A stretch of 64,000 nucleotides of DNA from an uncultured Desulfatiglans sp. (lineage in GTDB: Bacteria > Desulfobacterota > DSM-4660 > Desulfatiglandales > Desulfatiglandaceae): assembly GCA_900498135.1 (NCBI GenBank), contig LR026961.1, positions 1,020,386 to 1,084,385 on the forward strand, read 5' to 3'. The notes below the pieces were generated by a model. That model was not told where the DNA came from. It worked only from the letters and a program-made list of their open reading frames with translations, and searched no databases. Shown piece by piece: positions 1 to 10,062 of this stretch; positions within the stretch are counted from its first letter, which is position 1, and each line of letters starts with the position of its first letter. A program made the position numbers and the translations under genes.

Positions 1-1139
1 TCCTTCTGGTTGTAAACCTCGTCTCCCTCGAAGGTCGCGAAATCCGGATGGTACAGGCTCGCCTCGGACTTTCTTCCCGCGACCGTGCAGCTGCCTTTGT
101 AAAGCTTGAGCCTGGCGACCCCGCTCACCCGCTTCTGGGACAGATCGATCATCTGCTGGAGCATCTCCCGCTCCGGAGCGAACCAGTATCCGTAATAGAT
201 CATCTCCGCGTAGCGTGGAACGAGCCCGTCGCGAATGTGCATCACCTCCCGATCGAGCGTGATGGACTCCATCGCCAGGTGCGCCGCCCGCAGGATCGTT
301 CCGCCGGGGGTCTCGTAGACGCCCCGCGATTTCATCCCGACGTAGCGGTTTTCCACCAGATCCACCCGGCCGATGCCATTCGCACCGCCGATTTCGTTCA
401 GATGCGCCAGGAGGCCGGCCGGGGTCATGGACTTGCCGTCCACCGCCACCGCATCCCCCTCCCGATAGGTGATCTCCACGTAGGTGGGCCGGTCGGGGGC
501 CTTTTCCGGCGACACCGACAGCACGAACATGTCCTCGGGCGGCTCGCTCCAGACATCCTCCAGGATCCCGCCTTCGAAGCTGATGTGAAGCAGGTTCCGG
601 TCGCTCGAGTAGGGCTTTTCCTTCGTCACCGGGACGGGGATCCCCTTGCTGCGGGCGAAATCGATCAGATCCTCCCTCCCCTTGAACGCCCATTCGCGCC
701 ACGGGGCGATGATCCGCATGCCGGGTTCGAGCGCCATGTAGGCGAGTTCGAACCGGACCTGGTCGTTGCCTTTGCCCGTGGCCCCGTGGGAGACGGCGTT
801 GGCGCCCGTCCGGCGCGCCGCCTCGATCTGCCCGCGGGCGATGAGGGGCCGCGCGAGGGAGGTCCCGAGGAGGTAGGAGGACTCGTAGATCGCGTTGGCC
901 CTGAGGGCGGGCCAGACGTACCCGCTGACGAAATCCTCCCGGAGATCTTCGATGATCACTTCGTCGGCGCCGGTCTTGAGGGCCTTTTCCCGAATCCCGC
1001 CAAGTTCCTCTCCCTGTCCCAGATCCGCAGCATAGGCCACCACCGGGCACCCGTACGTTTCCTTGAGCCAGGCCAGGATCACAGAGGTGTCGAGCCCCCC
1101 GGAATAGGCCAGCACGATCTTCTTGATATCTTCAGCCAA
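1..1139 (-). CDS. argG: argininosuccinate synthase (3' end cut by window edge)
   Basis: Argininosuccinate synthase joins citrulline and aspartate using ATP, the penultimate step of arginine biosynthesis in the cytoplasm. The reading frame begins [19 protein letters not shown]; the SGGLDTS P-loop of this N-type ATP pyrophosphatase family is at residues 13-19. Later the [13 protein letters not shown] and [14 protein letters not shown] blocks typical of ArgG are present. I start it at the TTG at 1139-1137 because an AAGGGAG ribosome-binding site lies about 7 bases upstream and no in-frame ATG fits. About 379 residues are visible against a usual length near 400, so only the C-terminal tail is missing. 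It is the last visible gene of the xerC-hslVU-argBDFG run, 206 bases after argF. Confidence 0.95.
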   Translation of the reverse strand, partial: MAEDIKKIVLAYSGGLDTSVILAWLKETYGCPVVAYAADLGQGEELGGIREKALKTGADEVIIEDLREDFVSGYVWPALRANAIYESSYLLGTSLARPLIARGQIEAARRTGANAVSHGATGKGNDQVRFELAYMALEPGMRIIAPWREWAFKGREDLIDFARSKGIPVPVTKEKPYSSDRNLLHISFEGGILEDVWSEPPEDMFVLSVSPEKAPDRPTYVEITYREGDAVAVDGKSMTPAGLLAHLNEIGGANGIGRVDLVENRYVGMKSRGVYETPGGTILRAAHLAMESITLDREVMHIRDGLVPRYAEMIYYGYWFAPEREMLQQMIDLSQKRVSGVARLKLYKGSCTVAGRKSEASLYHPDFATFEGDEVYNQK

Positions 1140-1345
1140 CGTCGTTCTCCCTTGTATGTCAGCCGCTGACAGCGGCGGTTATCATCACCCCTCCAACTTG
1201 ACCGGCGGACGCATGCCCCCCTGCGCTCGCCCGGCCGCTCAGCGCGCATGAAACCCCTCTAAAAACAGATCCAGGGGGCCGTTCGTCACGCTCCGTTGTC
1301 AAGACCCTTTCGAACCCCGCCGGAGCGGCGTGCCCGAACCTGGCC

Positions 1346-2248
1346 TCACGCCAGCAGCAGGGTCTCGAGCAGGGCCTGATGCAGGTACATCTTGTTTTCG
1401 GCCTGGTCCAGAACCACCGATCGGGGACCGTCGAGGACCTCGGAGGCGATCTCCTCCCCACGGTGGGCCGGGAGGCAGTGCATCACGATGACATCCGGGC
1501 GCGCACGCGCCACGAGCGTTTCATTGATCTGAAAACCACTGAAATCCTGCAGTCTTTTTTCCCGTTCAGCGTCCTGACCCATGCTGGTCCAGACATCCGT
1601 GTTCAGCACGTCCGCCCCCTGCACCGCCTCGGCCGGATCGGTGGTGAGCCGGATATTGGGCGCACCGTCGCCCAGGACCTCGGGCCTCGGCGCATACCCC
1701 GGCGGGCAGGCCAGGACCAGTTCGAACCCCAGTTTGCGGGCCGCATGGATCCAGGAATGGGCGACGTTGTTGCCGTCTCCCACCCAGGCGATCTTGAGGT
1801 TCCTGACCGAGCCCTTTTTTTCCTTGACGGTCATGAGATCGCTCAGGATCTGACACGGGTGATACAGGTCCGTCAGGGCGTTGATCACGGGGATATCGGC
1901 CCAGCGTGCCACCTCCTCCACCCACTCCTGCGAATAGGTCCGGATCGCCAGGACGTCCAGGTACCTGGAAAGGACCTGCGCCGTGTCCTTCAAGGCCTCG
2001 TTCCGGGAAAGCTGGGTATCGTGGCGGCTCAGGAAGATCGTCCCCCCTCCCGCGCGGAGCATGGCCACCTCGAACGAAACGCGGGTCCGCGTGGAGGCCT
2101 TGTCGAACATGAGGCCGAGGGTGTAGCCTTCCAGCGGCCGTCGGCGCGGATCCCGGCCGCTTCGCTTCAGCGTCAGGGCCTGCCGGACGACATCCATGAT
2201 CTCGTCCTGAGTCCAGTCTCTGATGGTCAGAAAGTCCCTTTTTTTCAT
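1346..2248 (-). CDS. argF: ornithine carbamoyltransferase
   Basis: Transfers the carbamoyl group from carbamoyl phosphate to ornithine, giving citrulline for ArgG. The 300-residue protein is full length for the family. The carbamoyl-phosphate-binding STRTR is at residues 52-56, the HPCQ motif (HPCQILSDL) lies in the middle, and HCLPAHRGEE, containing the ornithine-site Cys, lies near the C-terminus. The ATG at 2248 follows GGGTGGGAAACAG, a weak but adequate ribosome-binding site. It is 30 bases downstream of argD, in the same direction and probably the same transcript. Nothing unusual in sequence or length. Confidence 0.97.
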   Translation of the reverse strand: MKKRDFLTIRDWTQDEIMDVVRQALTLKRSGRDPRRRPLEGYTLGLMFDKASTRTRVSFEVAMLRAGGGTIFLSRHDTQLSRNEALKDTAQVLSRYLDVLAIRTYSQEWVEEVARWADIPVINALTDLYHPCQILSDLMTVKEKKGSVRNLKIAWVGDGNNVAHSWIHAARKLGFELVLACPPGYAPRPEVLGDGAPNIRLTTDPAEAVQGADVLNTDVWTSMGQDAEREKRLQDFSGFQINETLVARARPDVIVMHCLPAHRGEEIASEVLDGPRSVVLDQAENKMYLHQALLETLLLA

Positions 2249-2278
2249 CTGTTTCCCACCCTGAATGACCCGGATCTG

Positions 2279-3502
2279 CTAGCCGGGTGACGCCACGCTT
2301 CCGAGAATACGGTCGAGGGCCTCGACCAGTCGATCGATCTCCTCTTTCTTCACGATCAGCGGCGGGACGAACCGGAGGATCCTGTCCTGGGTACAGTTGA
2401 TCAGAAACCCTTCGTCCATGCACGCCTTGACGATCGGACCGCCCGGGACGTCGAGTTCCATCCCGACGATCAATCCGATCCCCCGCACTTCCCTGACGAA
2501 TCCGTACCTATCCCGGAGGGCCTCGAGCCGCGACCTGAAATATCCCCCCGCCTCGCGGCAGTGATCGAGCCAACCGTCCTCGAGGATGCTCGTGAGGACG
2601 GCCTTGGCGACCGCAGACACCAGCGGGGTGCCGCCGAAGGTCGTGGCATGGCTGCCCGGGCCGAAGGCGGGTGTCAAGGCCTCGCGCGCCAGCATGGCCC
2701 CCATGGGCAGGCCGTTGGCGAGCGCCTTGGCCAGCGACATGATATCCGGCGCCACCCCGAAATGCTCGTGTGCGAAAAGCCGGCCGGTCCGCCCCATCCC
2801 GACCTGGACCTCGTCGTAGATCAGGAGCACGCCCCGCTCGTCGCACAGGCGCCTGACCCCCTCGAGATAACCCGGCGACGGAACCACCACCCCGCCCTCG
2901 CCCTGGATGGGCTCCAGGATGACGGCACAGACGGTCCCGTCCACCGCCTGCGAAAGGGCTTCCAAATCGTTGAAGGGGACGAACTTGAATCCCTGCAGCA
3001 GCGGGTCGTACCCCTTCTGGATCTTGGCCTGGCCGGTCGCCGAGAGGGTCGCCATGGTCCTCCCGTGAAAGGAGTTGGCCATCGACACGATGTGATAGCG
3101 CTCCGGTCCGTATTGTTCATGGGCCCAGCGCCGGGCGAGCTTGATGGCGGCCTCGTTCGCCTCGGCCCCGCTGTTGCAGAAAAAGCACCGGTCCGCGAAG
3201 CTGTGCTCCACCAGAAGCCGTGCCAGCTCCGCCTGCGGCTGCGTGTAATAGAGATTGGATACATGCACCAGCTTTCGGGCCTGCTCCTCGAGGACCCGCG
3301 CCACCAGCGGCGAGCTGTGCCCAAGGGCACAGACGGCGATGCCGCCCACGAAATCCAGATAGCTCTTCCCGGCCTCGTCCCAGACCCGGCAGCCCTCCCC
3401 CCGCACGAGGCAGACAGGAAACCGGGCGTAGGTCGGAAACATGAATCGATCAGCCAAAGCGATCGTCGGCTGATTCGTTTTGTTCTCTTCCGTGCCTGAC
3501 AT
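2279..3502 (-). CDS. argD: acetylornithine aminotransferase
   Basis: PLP-dependent class III aminotransferase that makes N-acetylornithine from the semialdehyde, using glutamate. Family features visible are LDFVGGIAVCALGH near the N-terminus, NSGAEANEAAIKLAR (PLP-phosphate binding), DEVQVGMGRTG (the Asp contacting the PLP nitrogen) and SLAKALANGLPMG with the Schiff-base Lys. The frame stays open to a TTG at 3553, but ATG 3502 is preferred because GGAAG lies six bases upstream. That gives 407 residues, normal for ArgD. It follows argB and precedes argF. Related enzymes (succinylornithine or GABA aminotransferases) share these motifs, but the arg context settles the assignment. Confidence 0.94.
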   Translation of the reverse strand: MSGTEENKTNQPTIALADRFMFPTYARFPVCLVRGEGCRVWDEAGKSYLDFVGGIAVCALGHSSPLVARVLEEQARKLVHVSNLYYTQPQAELARLLVEHSFADRCFFCNSGAEANEAAIKLARRWAHEQYGPERYHIVSMANSFHGRTMATLSATGQAKIQKGYDPLLQGFKFVPFNDLEALSQAVDGTVCAVILEPIQGEGGVVVPSPGYLEGVRRLCDERGVLLIYDEVQVGMGRTGRLFAHEHFGVAPDIMSLAKALANGLPMGAMLAREALTPAFGPGSHATTFGGTPLVSAVAKAVLTSILEDGWLDHCREAGGYFRSRLEALRDRYGFVREVRGIGLIVGMELDVPGGPIVKACMDEGFLINCTQDRILRFVPPLIVKKEEIDRLVEALDRILGSVASPG

Positions 3503-3554
3503 GGTCATCTTCCGATCTTTCAATTCGTTCCGTTTGGTTGGTTTCCGTTGCAAA

Positions 3555-4436
3555 TCAGGGGACGATCTCCGTCCCCACCCCTTCCTTGGTGAAGATCTCG
3601 AGCAGGATCGCGTGCTCCTGGCGCCCGTCGATGATGTGCGTCTTGCGGACCCCGCCCTTGAGGGCGTCGAGGCAGCAGTTGACCTTCGGGATCATGCCGC
3701 CCTTGATCACCCCCCGGTTGATCAGTTCCCGCGCCTCGCCCTCCTTCAGGGTCGAAAGGAGGCTGCCCGACTGGTCCAGAACCCCCTGCGTGTCGGTCAG
3801 AAGGATCAGTTTCCGAGCCCTGAGGGCCGAGGCCACGGCACCGGCCACGAGGTCGGCGTTGATGTTGAAGGTCTCCCCCTCCACCCCGCCGCCCACAGGG
3901 GCAATGACCGGAATGAAGGCATCCTCCATCAGCTTCAGGAGGATCGTGGGATCCACCGCGGTGATCTCCCCGACAAGTCCCATATCGATCAGCTCAGGGG
4001 GCTGATCCTCCCCCCGGCTTTTGAGGTATTTCATGCGCTGGGCCGTCACCAGCTGCCCGTCCTTGCCGGAAAGACCGACAGCCCTGCCGCCGTTGGTGTT
4101 GATGAGGGTCACGATCTCCTTGTTGACCTTTCCGACCAGGACCATCTCCACCACGTCCATCGTCTGGGGGTCCGTGACCCGCATCCCGTCGACGAAGACC
4201 GGCTCGATCGACAGCCGTTTCAGGAGCTCGCCGATTTGAGGGCCGCCGCCGTGGACCACGACCGGGTTCAGCCCCACATACTTGAGCAGGATGATGTCGA
4301 GCGCGAAGTCGCGCTTCAACTTTTCGTCCACCATGGCGTGCCCGCCGTACTTGACGACGATCGTGGCACCGTTGAAGCGCTGGATGTAAGGCAAGGCCTC
4401 GATCAGGACCTTGGCGCGATCGGACTGCGTAATCAT
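3555..4436 (-). CDS. argB: acetylglutamate kinase
   Basis: Phosphorylates N-acetylglutamate, the second step of arginine synthesis and often the feedback-controlled one. The 293-residue amino-acid-kinase fold shows VVKYGGHAM near the N-terminus, VHGGGPQIG at residues 61-69, and [17 protein letters not shown], which binds the substrate. The N-terminal extension ([21 protein letters not shown]) resembles the helix found in arginine-sensitive hexameric enzymes, so arginine inhibition is plausible but inferred. Its ATG overlaps the hslU stop by four bases (ATGA), indicating translational coupling, and argD follows closely. Confidence 0.97.
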   Translation of the reverse strand: MITQSDRAKVLIEALPYIQRFNGATIVVKYGGHAMVDEKLKRDFALDIILLKYVGLNPVVVHGGGPQIGELLKRLSIEPVFVDGMRVTDPQTMDVVEMVLVGKVNKEIVTLINTNGGRAVGLSGKDGQLVTAQRMKYLKSRGEDQPPELIDMGLVGEITAVDPTILLKLMEDAFIPVIAPVGGGVEGETFNINADLVAGAVASALRARKLILLTDTQGVLDQSGSLLSTLKEGEARELINRGVIKGGMIPKVNCCLDALKGGVRKTHIIDGRQEHAILLEIFTKEGVGTEIVP

Positions 4437-5803
4437 AGGATGTACCTGCTCAGGTTTTCGTCTTCGAGGATGTCCGCGAGTTTCTCGCTCACCGTTTCCC
4501 TGGTGATGGTGACCAAATTTTCCTCCATGTCCGGCGCCTCGAACGAGATCTCGTCCAGGAGCTTTTCCATGATCGTCGCCAGGCGACGCGCGCCGATGTT
4601 CTCCATCTGCTCGTTGACGCGGTTGGCCATGTAGGCGATCTCCCGGATCGCGTCGTCCTCGAAGTGCAGCTCGATGCCCTCGGTCTCGAGAAGGGCCCTG
4701 TACTGCGTAATGAGGGCGTTCCGGGGCTCGGTCAGGATGCGGTAGAAGTCTTCCTCCGAGAGGGAATCCAGCTCCACGCGGATGGGGAACCGGCCCTGCA
4801 GTTCCGGGAGGAGGTCCGAGGGCTTGCTGACATTGAAGGCCCCGGCGGCGATGAACAGGATGTGGTCGGTCTTGATCATCCCATACTTGGTGATGACGGT
4901 CGAGCCCTCCACGATGGGCAGCAGATCCCGCTGCACGCCTTCGCGGGACACGTCCGGCCCGTAGCCCGACTCCGACCCCGCCACCTTGTCGAGTTCGTCC
5001 AGGAAGATGATCCCGTTCTGTTCCGTCATCCGCACGGCCTGCTCGATGACCTTGTCCATGTCGATCAGGCGCTGCGATTCCTCCTGGAAAAGGATCTCCA
5101 GGGCCTCCGGAACCTTCACGCGCCGTTTCTTCTTCTTGGCCGGGAAGAGGTTGCCGAAGACCTCCTTGATGTTGAACTCCATCTCCTCCATGCCGCCGCT
5201 CGAGAAGATCTCCACCATCGGAAGCTGGGTGTCCTGGACCTCGAGCTCCACGTAGCGCTTGTCGAGCTTGCCGTCGCGCAGCATCCGGCGGAGCTTTTCT
5301 CTCGTAGAGGACTTCTCGGCGCTGTCCACGCGGACCACCTCGAGGATCTTCTCCTTTTCGCCCTCCTCCTCGCGCACCTCTTCCTTGCGCTTGGGGAGCA
5401 GCATGTCGAGAAGCCTTTCCTCGGCGAGCTCCCGGGCCTTGCTCTTGACCTTTTCCTGCTCCTGCTTCTTGGCCATGTTGACGGCGAGTTCGGCGAGGTC
5501 GCGCACGATGGACTCCACATCACGGCCCACGTAGCCCACCTCGGTGAACTTCGTCGCCTCCACCTTGAGAAAGGGGGATTCAGCCAGCCGGGCCAGCCGC
5601 CTGGCGATCTCGGTCTTTCCGACCCCCGTCGGGCCGATCATGATGATGTTCTTGGGAGCGATCTCGTCACGCAAGTCCCGCGGCACCTGTTGGCGGCGCC
5701 AGCGGTTCCTGAGCGCGATGGCCACCGAGCGCTTGGCCTGGTCCTGGCCGATGATGTACTTGTCCAGCTCGGAAACGATCTCTCTCGGCGTGAGCACTTT
5801 CAT
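4433..5803 (-). CDS. hslU: ATP-dependent protease ATPase subunit HslU (ClpY)
   Basis: AAA+ unfoldase that feeds proteins into the HslV peptidase in the cytoplasm. From the ATG at 5803 the protein starts [20 protein letters not shown] and has 456 residues. Walker A GPTGVGKT is at 57-64 and the substrate-gripping pore loop GYVGR at 90-94. A charged intermediate (I) domain rich in Glu/Lys fills the middle, then comes Walker B FLDELDK, and the C-terminus ends LSRYIL, the usual tail that docks into HslV. The frame is open upstream to 5893, but those 30 residues are not HslU-like. It lies between hslV (131-base gap) and argB (4-base overlap), a familiar deltaproteobacterial order. Confidence 0.97.
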   Translation of the reverse strand: MKVLTPREIVSELDKYIIGQDQAKRSVAIALRNRWRRQQVPRDLRDEIAPKNIIMIGPTGVGKTEIARRLARLAESPFLKVEATKFTEVGYVGRDVESIVRDLAELAVNMAKKQEQEKVKSKARELAEERLLDMLLPKRKEEVREEEGEKEKILEVVRVDSAEKSSTREKLRRMLRDGKLDKRYVELEVQDTQLPMVEIFSSGGMEEMEFNIKEVFGNLFPAKKKKRRVKVPEALEILFQEESQRLIDMDKVIEQAVRMTEQNGIIFLDELDKVAGSESGYGPDVSREGVQRDLLPIVEGSTVITKYGMIKTDHILFIAAGAFNVSKPSDLLPELQGRFPIRVELDSLSEEDFYRILTEPRNALITQYRALLETEGIELHFEDDAIREIAYMANRVNEQMENIGARRLATIMEKLLDEISFEAPDMEENLVTITRETVSEKLADILEDENLSRYIL

Positions 5804-5934
5804 CCTCGAATCTTTTCGACCTCTCATCCTGTCGCCCGGTTCCCCCGCAGACCGCCCGCAACCCCAGGTGCCGCCTCGTGAAGCGCTCCGCAACCCGGCG
5901 GGGGTCCTTCCATGCCCGCTCCGCCCCGGCTGCC

Positions 5935-6474
5935 TCAGGGCTGGAGTTCATGCACGATGATCTGTTCGTTTGTATAGAGGCAGATGGATGCAGCGATTTT
6001 CATCGACTCCATCGCAATGGTCTTCGCGTCGAGCGGCGAATGCTGCACCAGGGCCTGGGCGGCTGCCAGGGCATAGGGCCCGCCGGAGCCGATGGCGGCC
6101 ACCGCCTCGTCCGGTTCGATCACGTCGCCCGTTCCCGAGATGATCAGGGTGTGCTCCTCGTCCATGGCCAGCAGCAGTGCCTCCAGGCGGCGCAGGATCC
6201 TGTCCGTCCGCCAGTCCTTGGCCAGCTCGACCGCCGCGCGGGTGAGATTCCCGCGGTATTCCTCGAGCTTGCCCTCGAGGCGCTCGAACAGGTTGAAGGC
6301 GTCGGCCGCGGCGCCGGCGAAGCCGACCAGGACCTGGTCATCGTACATGGGCCGCACCTTGTTGGCCTTGTGCTTCATGATGGTATCCCCGAGGGTCACC
6401 TGCCCGTCCCCGGCCATCACCGCGTGGCCGTCCTTGCGGACCGCCAGGATCGTTGTCGCTCGTATGTCCTTCAT
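5935..6474 (-). CDS. hslV: ATP-dependent protease peptidase subunit HslV (ClpQ)
   Basis: Proteasome-type threonine peptidase that forms the proteolytic core with HslU. I start at the ATG at 6474 ([16 protein letters not shown]), preceded by GGAGCC; the longer frame to 6528 adds unrelated residues. The catalytic Thr is expected to be the first Thr of [10 protein letters not shown], so MKDIRA would be a six-residue propeptide, a little longer than the single Met removed in E. coli. [23 protein letters not shown] and [16 protein letters not shown] are family landmarks. At 179 residues it is full length. The gene is followed by hslU and preceded by xerC, all in one direction. Confidence 0.97.
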   Translation of the reverse strand: MKDIRATTILAVRKDGHAVMAGDGQVTLGDTIMKHKANKVRPMYDDQVLVGFAGAAADAFNLFERLEGKLEEYRGNLTRAAVELAKDWRTDRILRRLEALLLAMDEEHTLIISGTGDVIEPDEAVAAIGSGGPYALAAAQALVQHSPLDAKTIAMESMKIAASICLYTNEQIIVHELQP

Positions 6475-6567
6475 CTGGGCTCCATTTGCATCCGCGGGAT
6501 GCGCCTCGACATCCCGGGGGCACCGCACCCTCCCGAAAACCCCCGATCTTCGGCCGGCATCGGATCG

Positions 6568-7500
6568 TCAGCGGCTCCGGGGATGCGCCTTGTCATAGGT
6601 CTCCATCAGCTTGTCCAGGCTGACATGCGTATAGCGCTGGGTAGTGGAAAGACTTGCATGGCCCAGCAGTTCCTGAACCGACCGCAGATCCGCCCCGCCG
6701 TCCAGAAGATGCGTGGCGTAGCTGTGCCGCATCGAATGCGGGCTGATCTCCGAAGGCAGGCCGGCCTCGAGGGCATAGCGTTTGACGATCCGCCCAACGC
6801 TCCGCGCCGTAAGCCGCCCGCCCCGGGCATTGACGAAGAGCGGTGCCCTTCGGTCATCCCCCCATCGCCCTTGTCTGAGAGTCTGTGTGGCCGCAAGATA
6901 TCGATCCACGGCACGCAGGGCCTGACGGCCGATGGGAACGATCCGCTCCTTGCCGCCCTTGCCGAGGACCTTCACCAGGCGCTCGTCAACATCCAGGCTC
7001 CCGACGTTCAGCCCCGCCAGTTCGCTGACCCGGAGCCCGCACGAGTAAAGGACCTCCAGAACGGCCAAATCCCGCAGACCCAGAGGGGTCTGTACAGCGG
7101 CGTTTTCGAGGAGCCGGAACATGGCGTCGACCGGCAGGTAATGGGGGATGCGCTTTTCCATCCGGGGCGACGAAAGATCGGCGGCCGGATTCTCCGACAG
7201 GTATCCGTTCCGCTCGAGGAACCGGTAGAAGGACCGGATGCTCGAAAGCTTTCTCGCCATACTGGAGCGTTTCAAACGGCCGTGCATTTCAGCCACGTAG
7301 CGGCGCAGCAGATCGGGTTCGACCTGAGGGGCCTCGGATGGCCGGCCCGCCGGGCCGCTCGCCCCTTCGCTGTGCTCCTTCGCCAGGAATTGGATGAATT
7401 GATCCAGGTCGATCGTGTAATTTCGCAGGGTATGGAGAGAGTAGCCTTTCTGATCCCGCAAATAATCCAAAAAACGCGCTTTCAGCTCCCCGATCGACAC
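6568..7500 (-). CDS. xerC: tyrosine recombinase XerC
   Basis: Site-specific recombinase that resolves chromosome dimers at dif together with XerD. The 310-residue protein has the N-terminal SAM-like core-binding domain (DYLRDQKGYSLHTLRNYTIDL) and a C-terminal catalytic domain. The catalytic set is visible: Arg in CGLRVSEL, Lys in LGKGGKERIVP, His and Arg in HSMRHSYATHLL, His in LLGHASLSTTQ, and the nucleophile Tyr in QRYTHV. The start is GTG at 7500 after a G-rich stretch. Its place before hslV, as in many proteobacteria, argues for housekeeping XerC rather than a phage integrase. A good promoter lies just upstream at 7563-7590. Confidence 0.93.
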   Translation of the reverse strand: MSIGELKARFLDYLRDQKGYSLHTLRNYTIDLDQFIQFLAKEHSEGASGPAGRPSEAPQVEPDLLRRYVAEMHGRLKRSSMARKLSSIRSFYRFLERNGYLSENPAADLSSPRMEKRIPHYLPVDAMFRLLENAAVQTPLGLRDLAVLEVLYSCGLRVSELAGLNVGSLDVDERLVKVLGKGGKERIVPIGRQALRAVDRYLAATQTLRQGRWGDDRRAPLFVNARGGRLTARSVGRIVKRYALEAGLPSEISPHSMRHSYATHLLDGGADLRSVQELLGHASLSTTQRYTHVSLDKLMETYDKAHPRSR

Positions 7501-7562
7501 GCCCCGCCCCCCGAAATCCTGCGCCCGTCCAGGACGATTTCATTTTTTCTAAAAAAATGTGT

Positions 7563-7590
7563 ATATTAACATCTTTCGCAGAATTGGCAA
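7563..7590 (-). promoter_or_regulatory. candidate sigma-70 promoter for xerC-hslVU-arg
   Basis: Reading on the minus strand, TTGCCA (7590-7585) is followed after 16 bases by TAATAT (7568-7563), in an AT-rich pocket that contrasts with the surrounding GC-rich DNA. It lies 63 bases upstream of the xerC GTG and is the only convincing promoter before the whole xerC-to-argG run. The prediction rests on consensus matching only. Confidence 0.5.
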
Positions 7591-7844
7591 TTAAAAAATA
7601 GGAGCGCTCATTCTGGGCTTGACTTTGAATCGGGCATTGATGTAGTTTCTCAGACCAAACGCTTTAATTTCCTAGCCTTTCACCTCAGGTTGAACATTCC
7701 GGCCCTGGAGGGCGGTGTCTAAGCGCCTGAGAAAAGAGGCTCGATTCCGGATATGGCTCATCTTTGCGTCCCGTCTTCACCGGCTCCCCTCGATCTGCGT
7801 CGTCCCTTCTCCGGGGTGGAATCCGGGCCGGTTGCCATGCGAAA

Positions 7845-7879
7845 GGCCTGGTGCACCCCCTTCCGGTGCACCGAAGGCC
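7845..7879 (+). promoter_or_regulatory. strong stem-loop in the leader of the EF-G-like gene
   Basis: GGCCT-GGTGCACC (7845-7857) pairs with GGTGCACC-GA-AGGCC (7865-7879): 13 paired bases with a two-base bulge and a 7-base CCCTTCC loop. No T-run follows, so it is not a classical terminator. It ends about 100 bases before the start codon, where it could act as a leader structure or mRNA-stability element. Function is unknown. Confidence 0.45.
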
Positions 7880-7983
7880 CCTGTGCCGCTGGGTGGGCTT
7901 ACGCCTGCAAGGAATGGAAAAGCAGCCTGTTTAGGGTGAAAACCAATCCATTTTTATCAGATTCATCAGGAAAGGGTTAAAGT

Positions 7984-10062
7984 ATGGAGAGAAAATCGGA
8001 ACAGCTTCGCAACGTCGCCCTGATCGCACATGGGGGTTCGGGGAAAACGTCTCTGGCCGAAGCCATCCTGTTCAACGGCAAGGCGACCACCCGGCTGGGC
8101 AGAGTGGATGAAGGCTCCTCCAACCTCGATTTCGAGCCGGAGGAGATCAAGAAGGGGATTACGATCAGCACCGCCTTCCACCACTGCGCCTGGAAAAAGA
8201 ACATCATCAACCTCATTGACACCCCGGGTGACGACAACTTCCTCTCCGATACGAAATTGTGCCTTCAGGCCGCGGATTCGGCCATCCTGGTGATCGATGC
8301 CACCGCCGGCGTCAAGATCGGGACCGAGAAGGTCTGGGCGTTTGCCGAAGAACAGGCGCTCCCGAAAGTGGTTTTCATCAACAAGCTCGACAGGGAGCGG
8401 GCCGACTTCTTCAAGGTCCTCGGAGAGGCGGAAGACATCCTGCAGGCCAAAATGACCCCCGTTTTTCTCCCGATCGGCGCGGAGGATCAGTTCAGCGGCA
8501 TCATCGATCTCATCAAGATGAAGGCCTATCTATACAGTAAAGACGCGAGCGGCGCGTTCGAAACCGTCGACATCCCGGCCGACATGGCCGATGAGGCGGA
8601 AGAGTACCGCGAAAAGATGGTCGAGAACGTCGTCGAGGTCAACGACGAACTGATGGAAAAATACCTGGAAGGGGAAAGCTTGAGCGCCCAGGAAATCGAA
8701 GACACCTTCATCAAGGGCGTCAACTCCGGGCAGGTGGTTGCCGTGCTGTGCGGATCGGCCACCCTCAACATGGGTGTCCCGCATCTGATGAACCTGATCG
8801 TCCAGGGGCTGCCCTCCCCGATTCAGAGGGCACCCAGGAAAGGCACCGCCCCGAAGACCGGTGACACCGTGGAGCGGGCCCCCTCGGCGGAGGCCCCTTT
8901 TTCCGCCCTGGTCTTCAAAACCATCGCCGACCCCTTCGCAGGAAAACTCAGCCTCATCCGGGTCTTTTCAGGGACGCTCGAAGCCGACAGCACGGTCTAC
9001 AACCCCATCAAGGACGTCAAAGAGAAATTCGGACAGCTGCTGCTGATGGAAGGCAAGAAGCAGCAGCCCCTCGAGATAGTCGGACCGGGGGACATCGTCG
9101 CCATCCCCAAGCTCAAAGAGACCACCACGGGCGACACCCTCTGCACGGAGGGCGACCCGATCGTCTACCAGCCGGTGCAGCCGTTGCCGGCCGTCATCTC
9201 CTACGCCGTCGAGGCGAAGGTGCAAGGGAGCGAAGACAAGCTTTTCAGCTCACTTGCGCGCCTCCTGGAAGAAGACCCCACCCTTCGGCTCGAACGGGAT
9301 CAGACCACCGCGGAGATCATCCTTTCCGGCGCGGGGCAGATCCACCTCGAGACCACCTGCGACAAGCTCCAGCGCAAGTTCGGCGTCGAGGTCAATCTGA
9401 AGCCGGTCAAGATCCCCTATCGGGAAACGATCAAAAAACCCGTCAACAAGGTCATCTACCGGCACAAGAAGCAGACCGGCGGCCGCGGGCAGTTCGCCGA
9501 AGTGCATTTCGACGTCATGCCCCTTGAAAGAGGTTCCGGCTTTGAATTCGAAGAGGCGCTCGTCGGCATGAACGTGCCCCGCAACTTCGTCCCGGCGGTC
9601 GAGAAGGGGCTCCAGGAGGCCATCCAGAAGGGCACGCTCGCCGGAGCGCCCGTCGTGGACCTGAAGGTGCGTTTCTTCGACGGAAAATCGCACGAAGTCG
9701 ATTCATCCGAAATGGCCTTCAAAATCGCCGCCATCATGTGCCTGAGAAAGGCCGTCCAGGATGCCAGCCCCACCCTGCTCGAACCGATCATGAAACTCGA
9801 GATCGTGGTTCCGGAGGAGTACATGGGCGACGTCATGGGGGATCTCAACAGCCGGCGCGGCCGTGTACTCGGGATGGACAGCGAGGGGCGCTACCAGGTC
9901 ATCAAGGCCCAGGTCCCCATGGCGGAGGTGCTGACCTACGCCCTCGACCTCAACTCGCTGACAGGCGGCCGCGGCACCTTCCGGATGGAGCAGTCCCACT
10001 ACGAGGAAGTGCCCGCCCAGTTGGCCGACAAGATCGTGGCGGCCTTCAAGACAGAGGAGTAG
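7984..10062 (+). CDS. fusA: elongation factor G-like translational GTPase (EF-G-2 type paralogue)
   Basis: Five-domain translational GTPase of 692 residues, normal EF-G length. G1 is AHGGSGKT (residues 15-22) rather than the AHIDAGKT of canonical EF-G. The switch I block is KKGITIST, G3 is DTPGDDNF, and G4 is INKLD. Domain IV and V blocks (KQTGGRGQFAEVHFDV, VPEEYMGDVMGDLNSRRGRV) are well conserved. The canonical His of DTPGH is replaced by Asp; the EF-G-2 branch also lacks this His (Tyr in Thermus EF-G-2, from memory), so this is probably an accessory paralogue and not the main translocase. It stands apart from rps/tuf genes, supporting that reading. Its stop overlaps the next gene's ATG region (TAGATG). 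Confidence 0.88.
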   Translation: MERKSEQLRNVALIAHGGSGKTSLAEAILFNGKATTRLGRVDEGSSNLDFEPEEIKKGITISTAFHHCAWKKNIINLIDTPGDDNFLSDTKLCLQAADSAILVIDATAGVKIGTEKVWAFAEEQALPKVVFINKLDRERADFFKVLGEAEDILQAKMTPVFLPIGAEDQFSGIIDLIKMKAYLYSKDASGAFETVDIPADMADEAEEYREKMVENVVEVNDELMEKYLEGESLSAQEIEDTFIKGVNSGQVVAVLCGSATLNMGVPHLMNLIVQGLPSPIQRAPRKGTAPKTGDTVERAPSAEAPFSALVFKTIADPFAGKLSLIRVFSGTLEADSTVYNPIKDVKEKFGQLLLMEGKKQQPLEIVGPGDIVAIPKLKETTTGDTLCTEGDPIVYQPVQPLPAVISYAVEAKVQGSEDKLFSSLARLLEEDPTLRLERDQTTAEIILSGAGQIHLETTCDKLQRKFGVEVNLKPVKIPYRETIKKPVNKVIYRHKKQTGGRGQFAEVHFDVMPLERGSGFEFEEALVGMNVPRNFVPAVEKGLQEAIQKGTLAGAPVVDLKVRFFDGKSHEVDSSEMAFKIAAIMCLRKAVQDASPTLLEPIMKLEIVVPEEYMGDVMGDLNSRRGRVLGMDSEGRYQVIKAQVPMAEVLTYALDLNSLTGGRGTFRMEQSHYEEVPAQLADKIVAAFKTEE

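Larger units (their letters stand above)
7501..7983. other. divergent intergenic region between xerC and the EF-G-like gene
   Basis: About 480 bases with no convincing gene; the short open frames at 7715-7980 have no codon bias or recognisable product. It holds the xerC promoter (7563-7590) and a strong hairpin at 7845-7879. The EF-G-like ATG at 7984 is preceded by AGGAAAGGG. No other structure was noticed. Confidence 0.6.
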
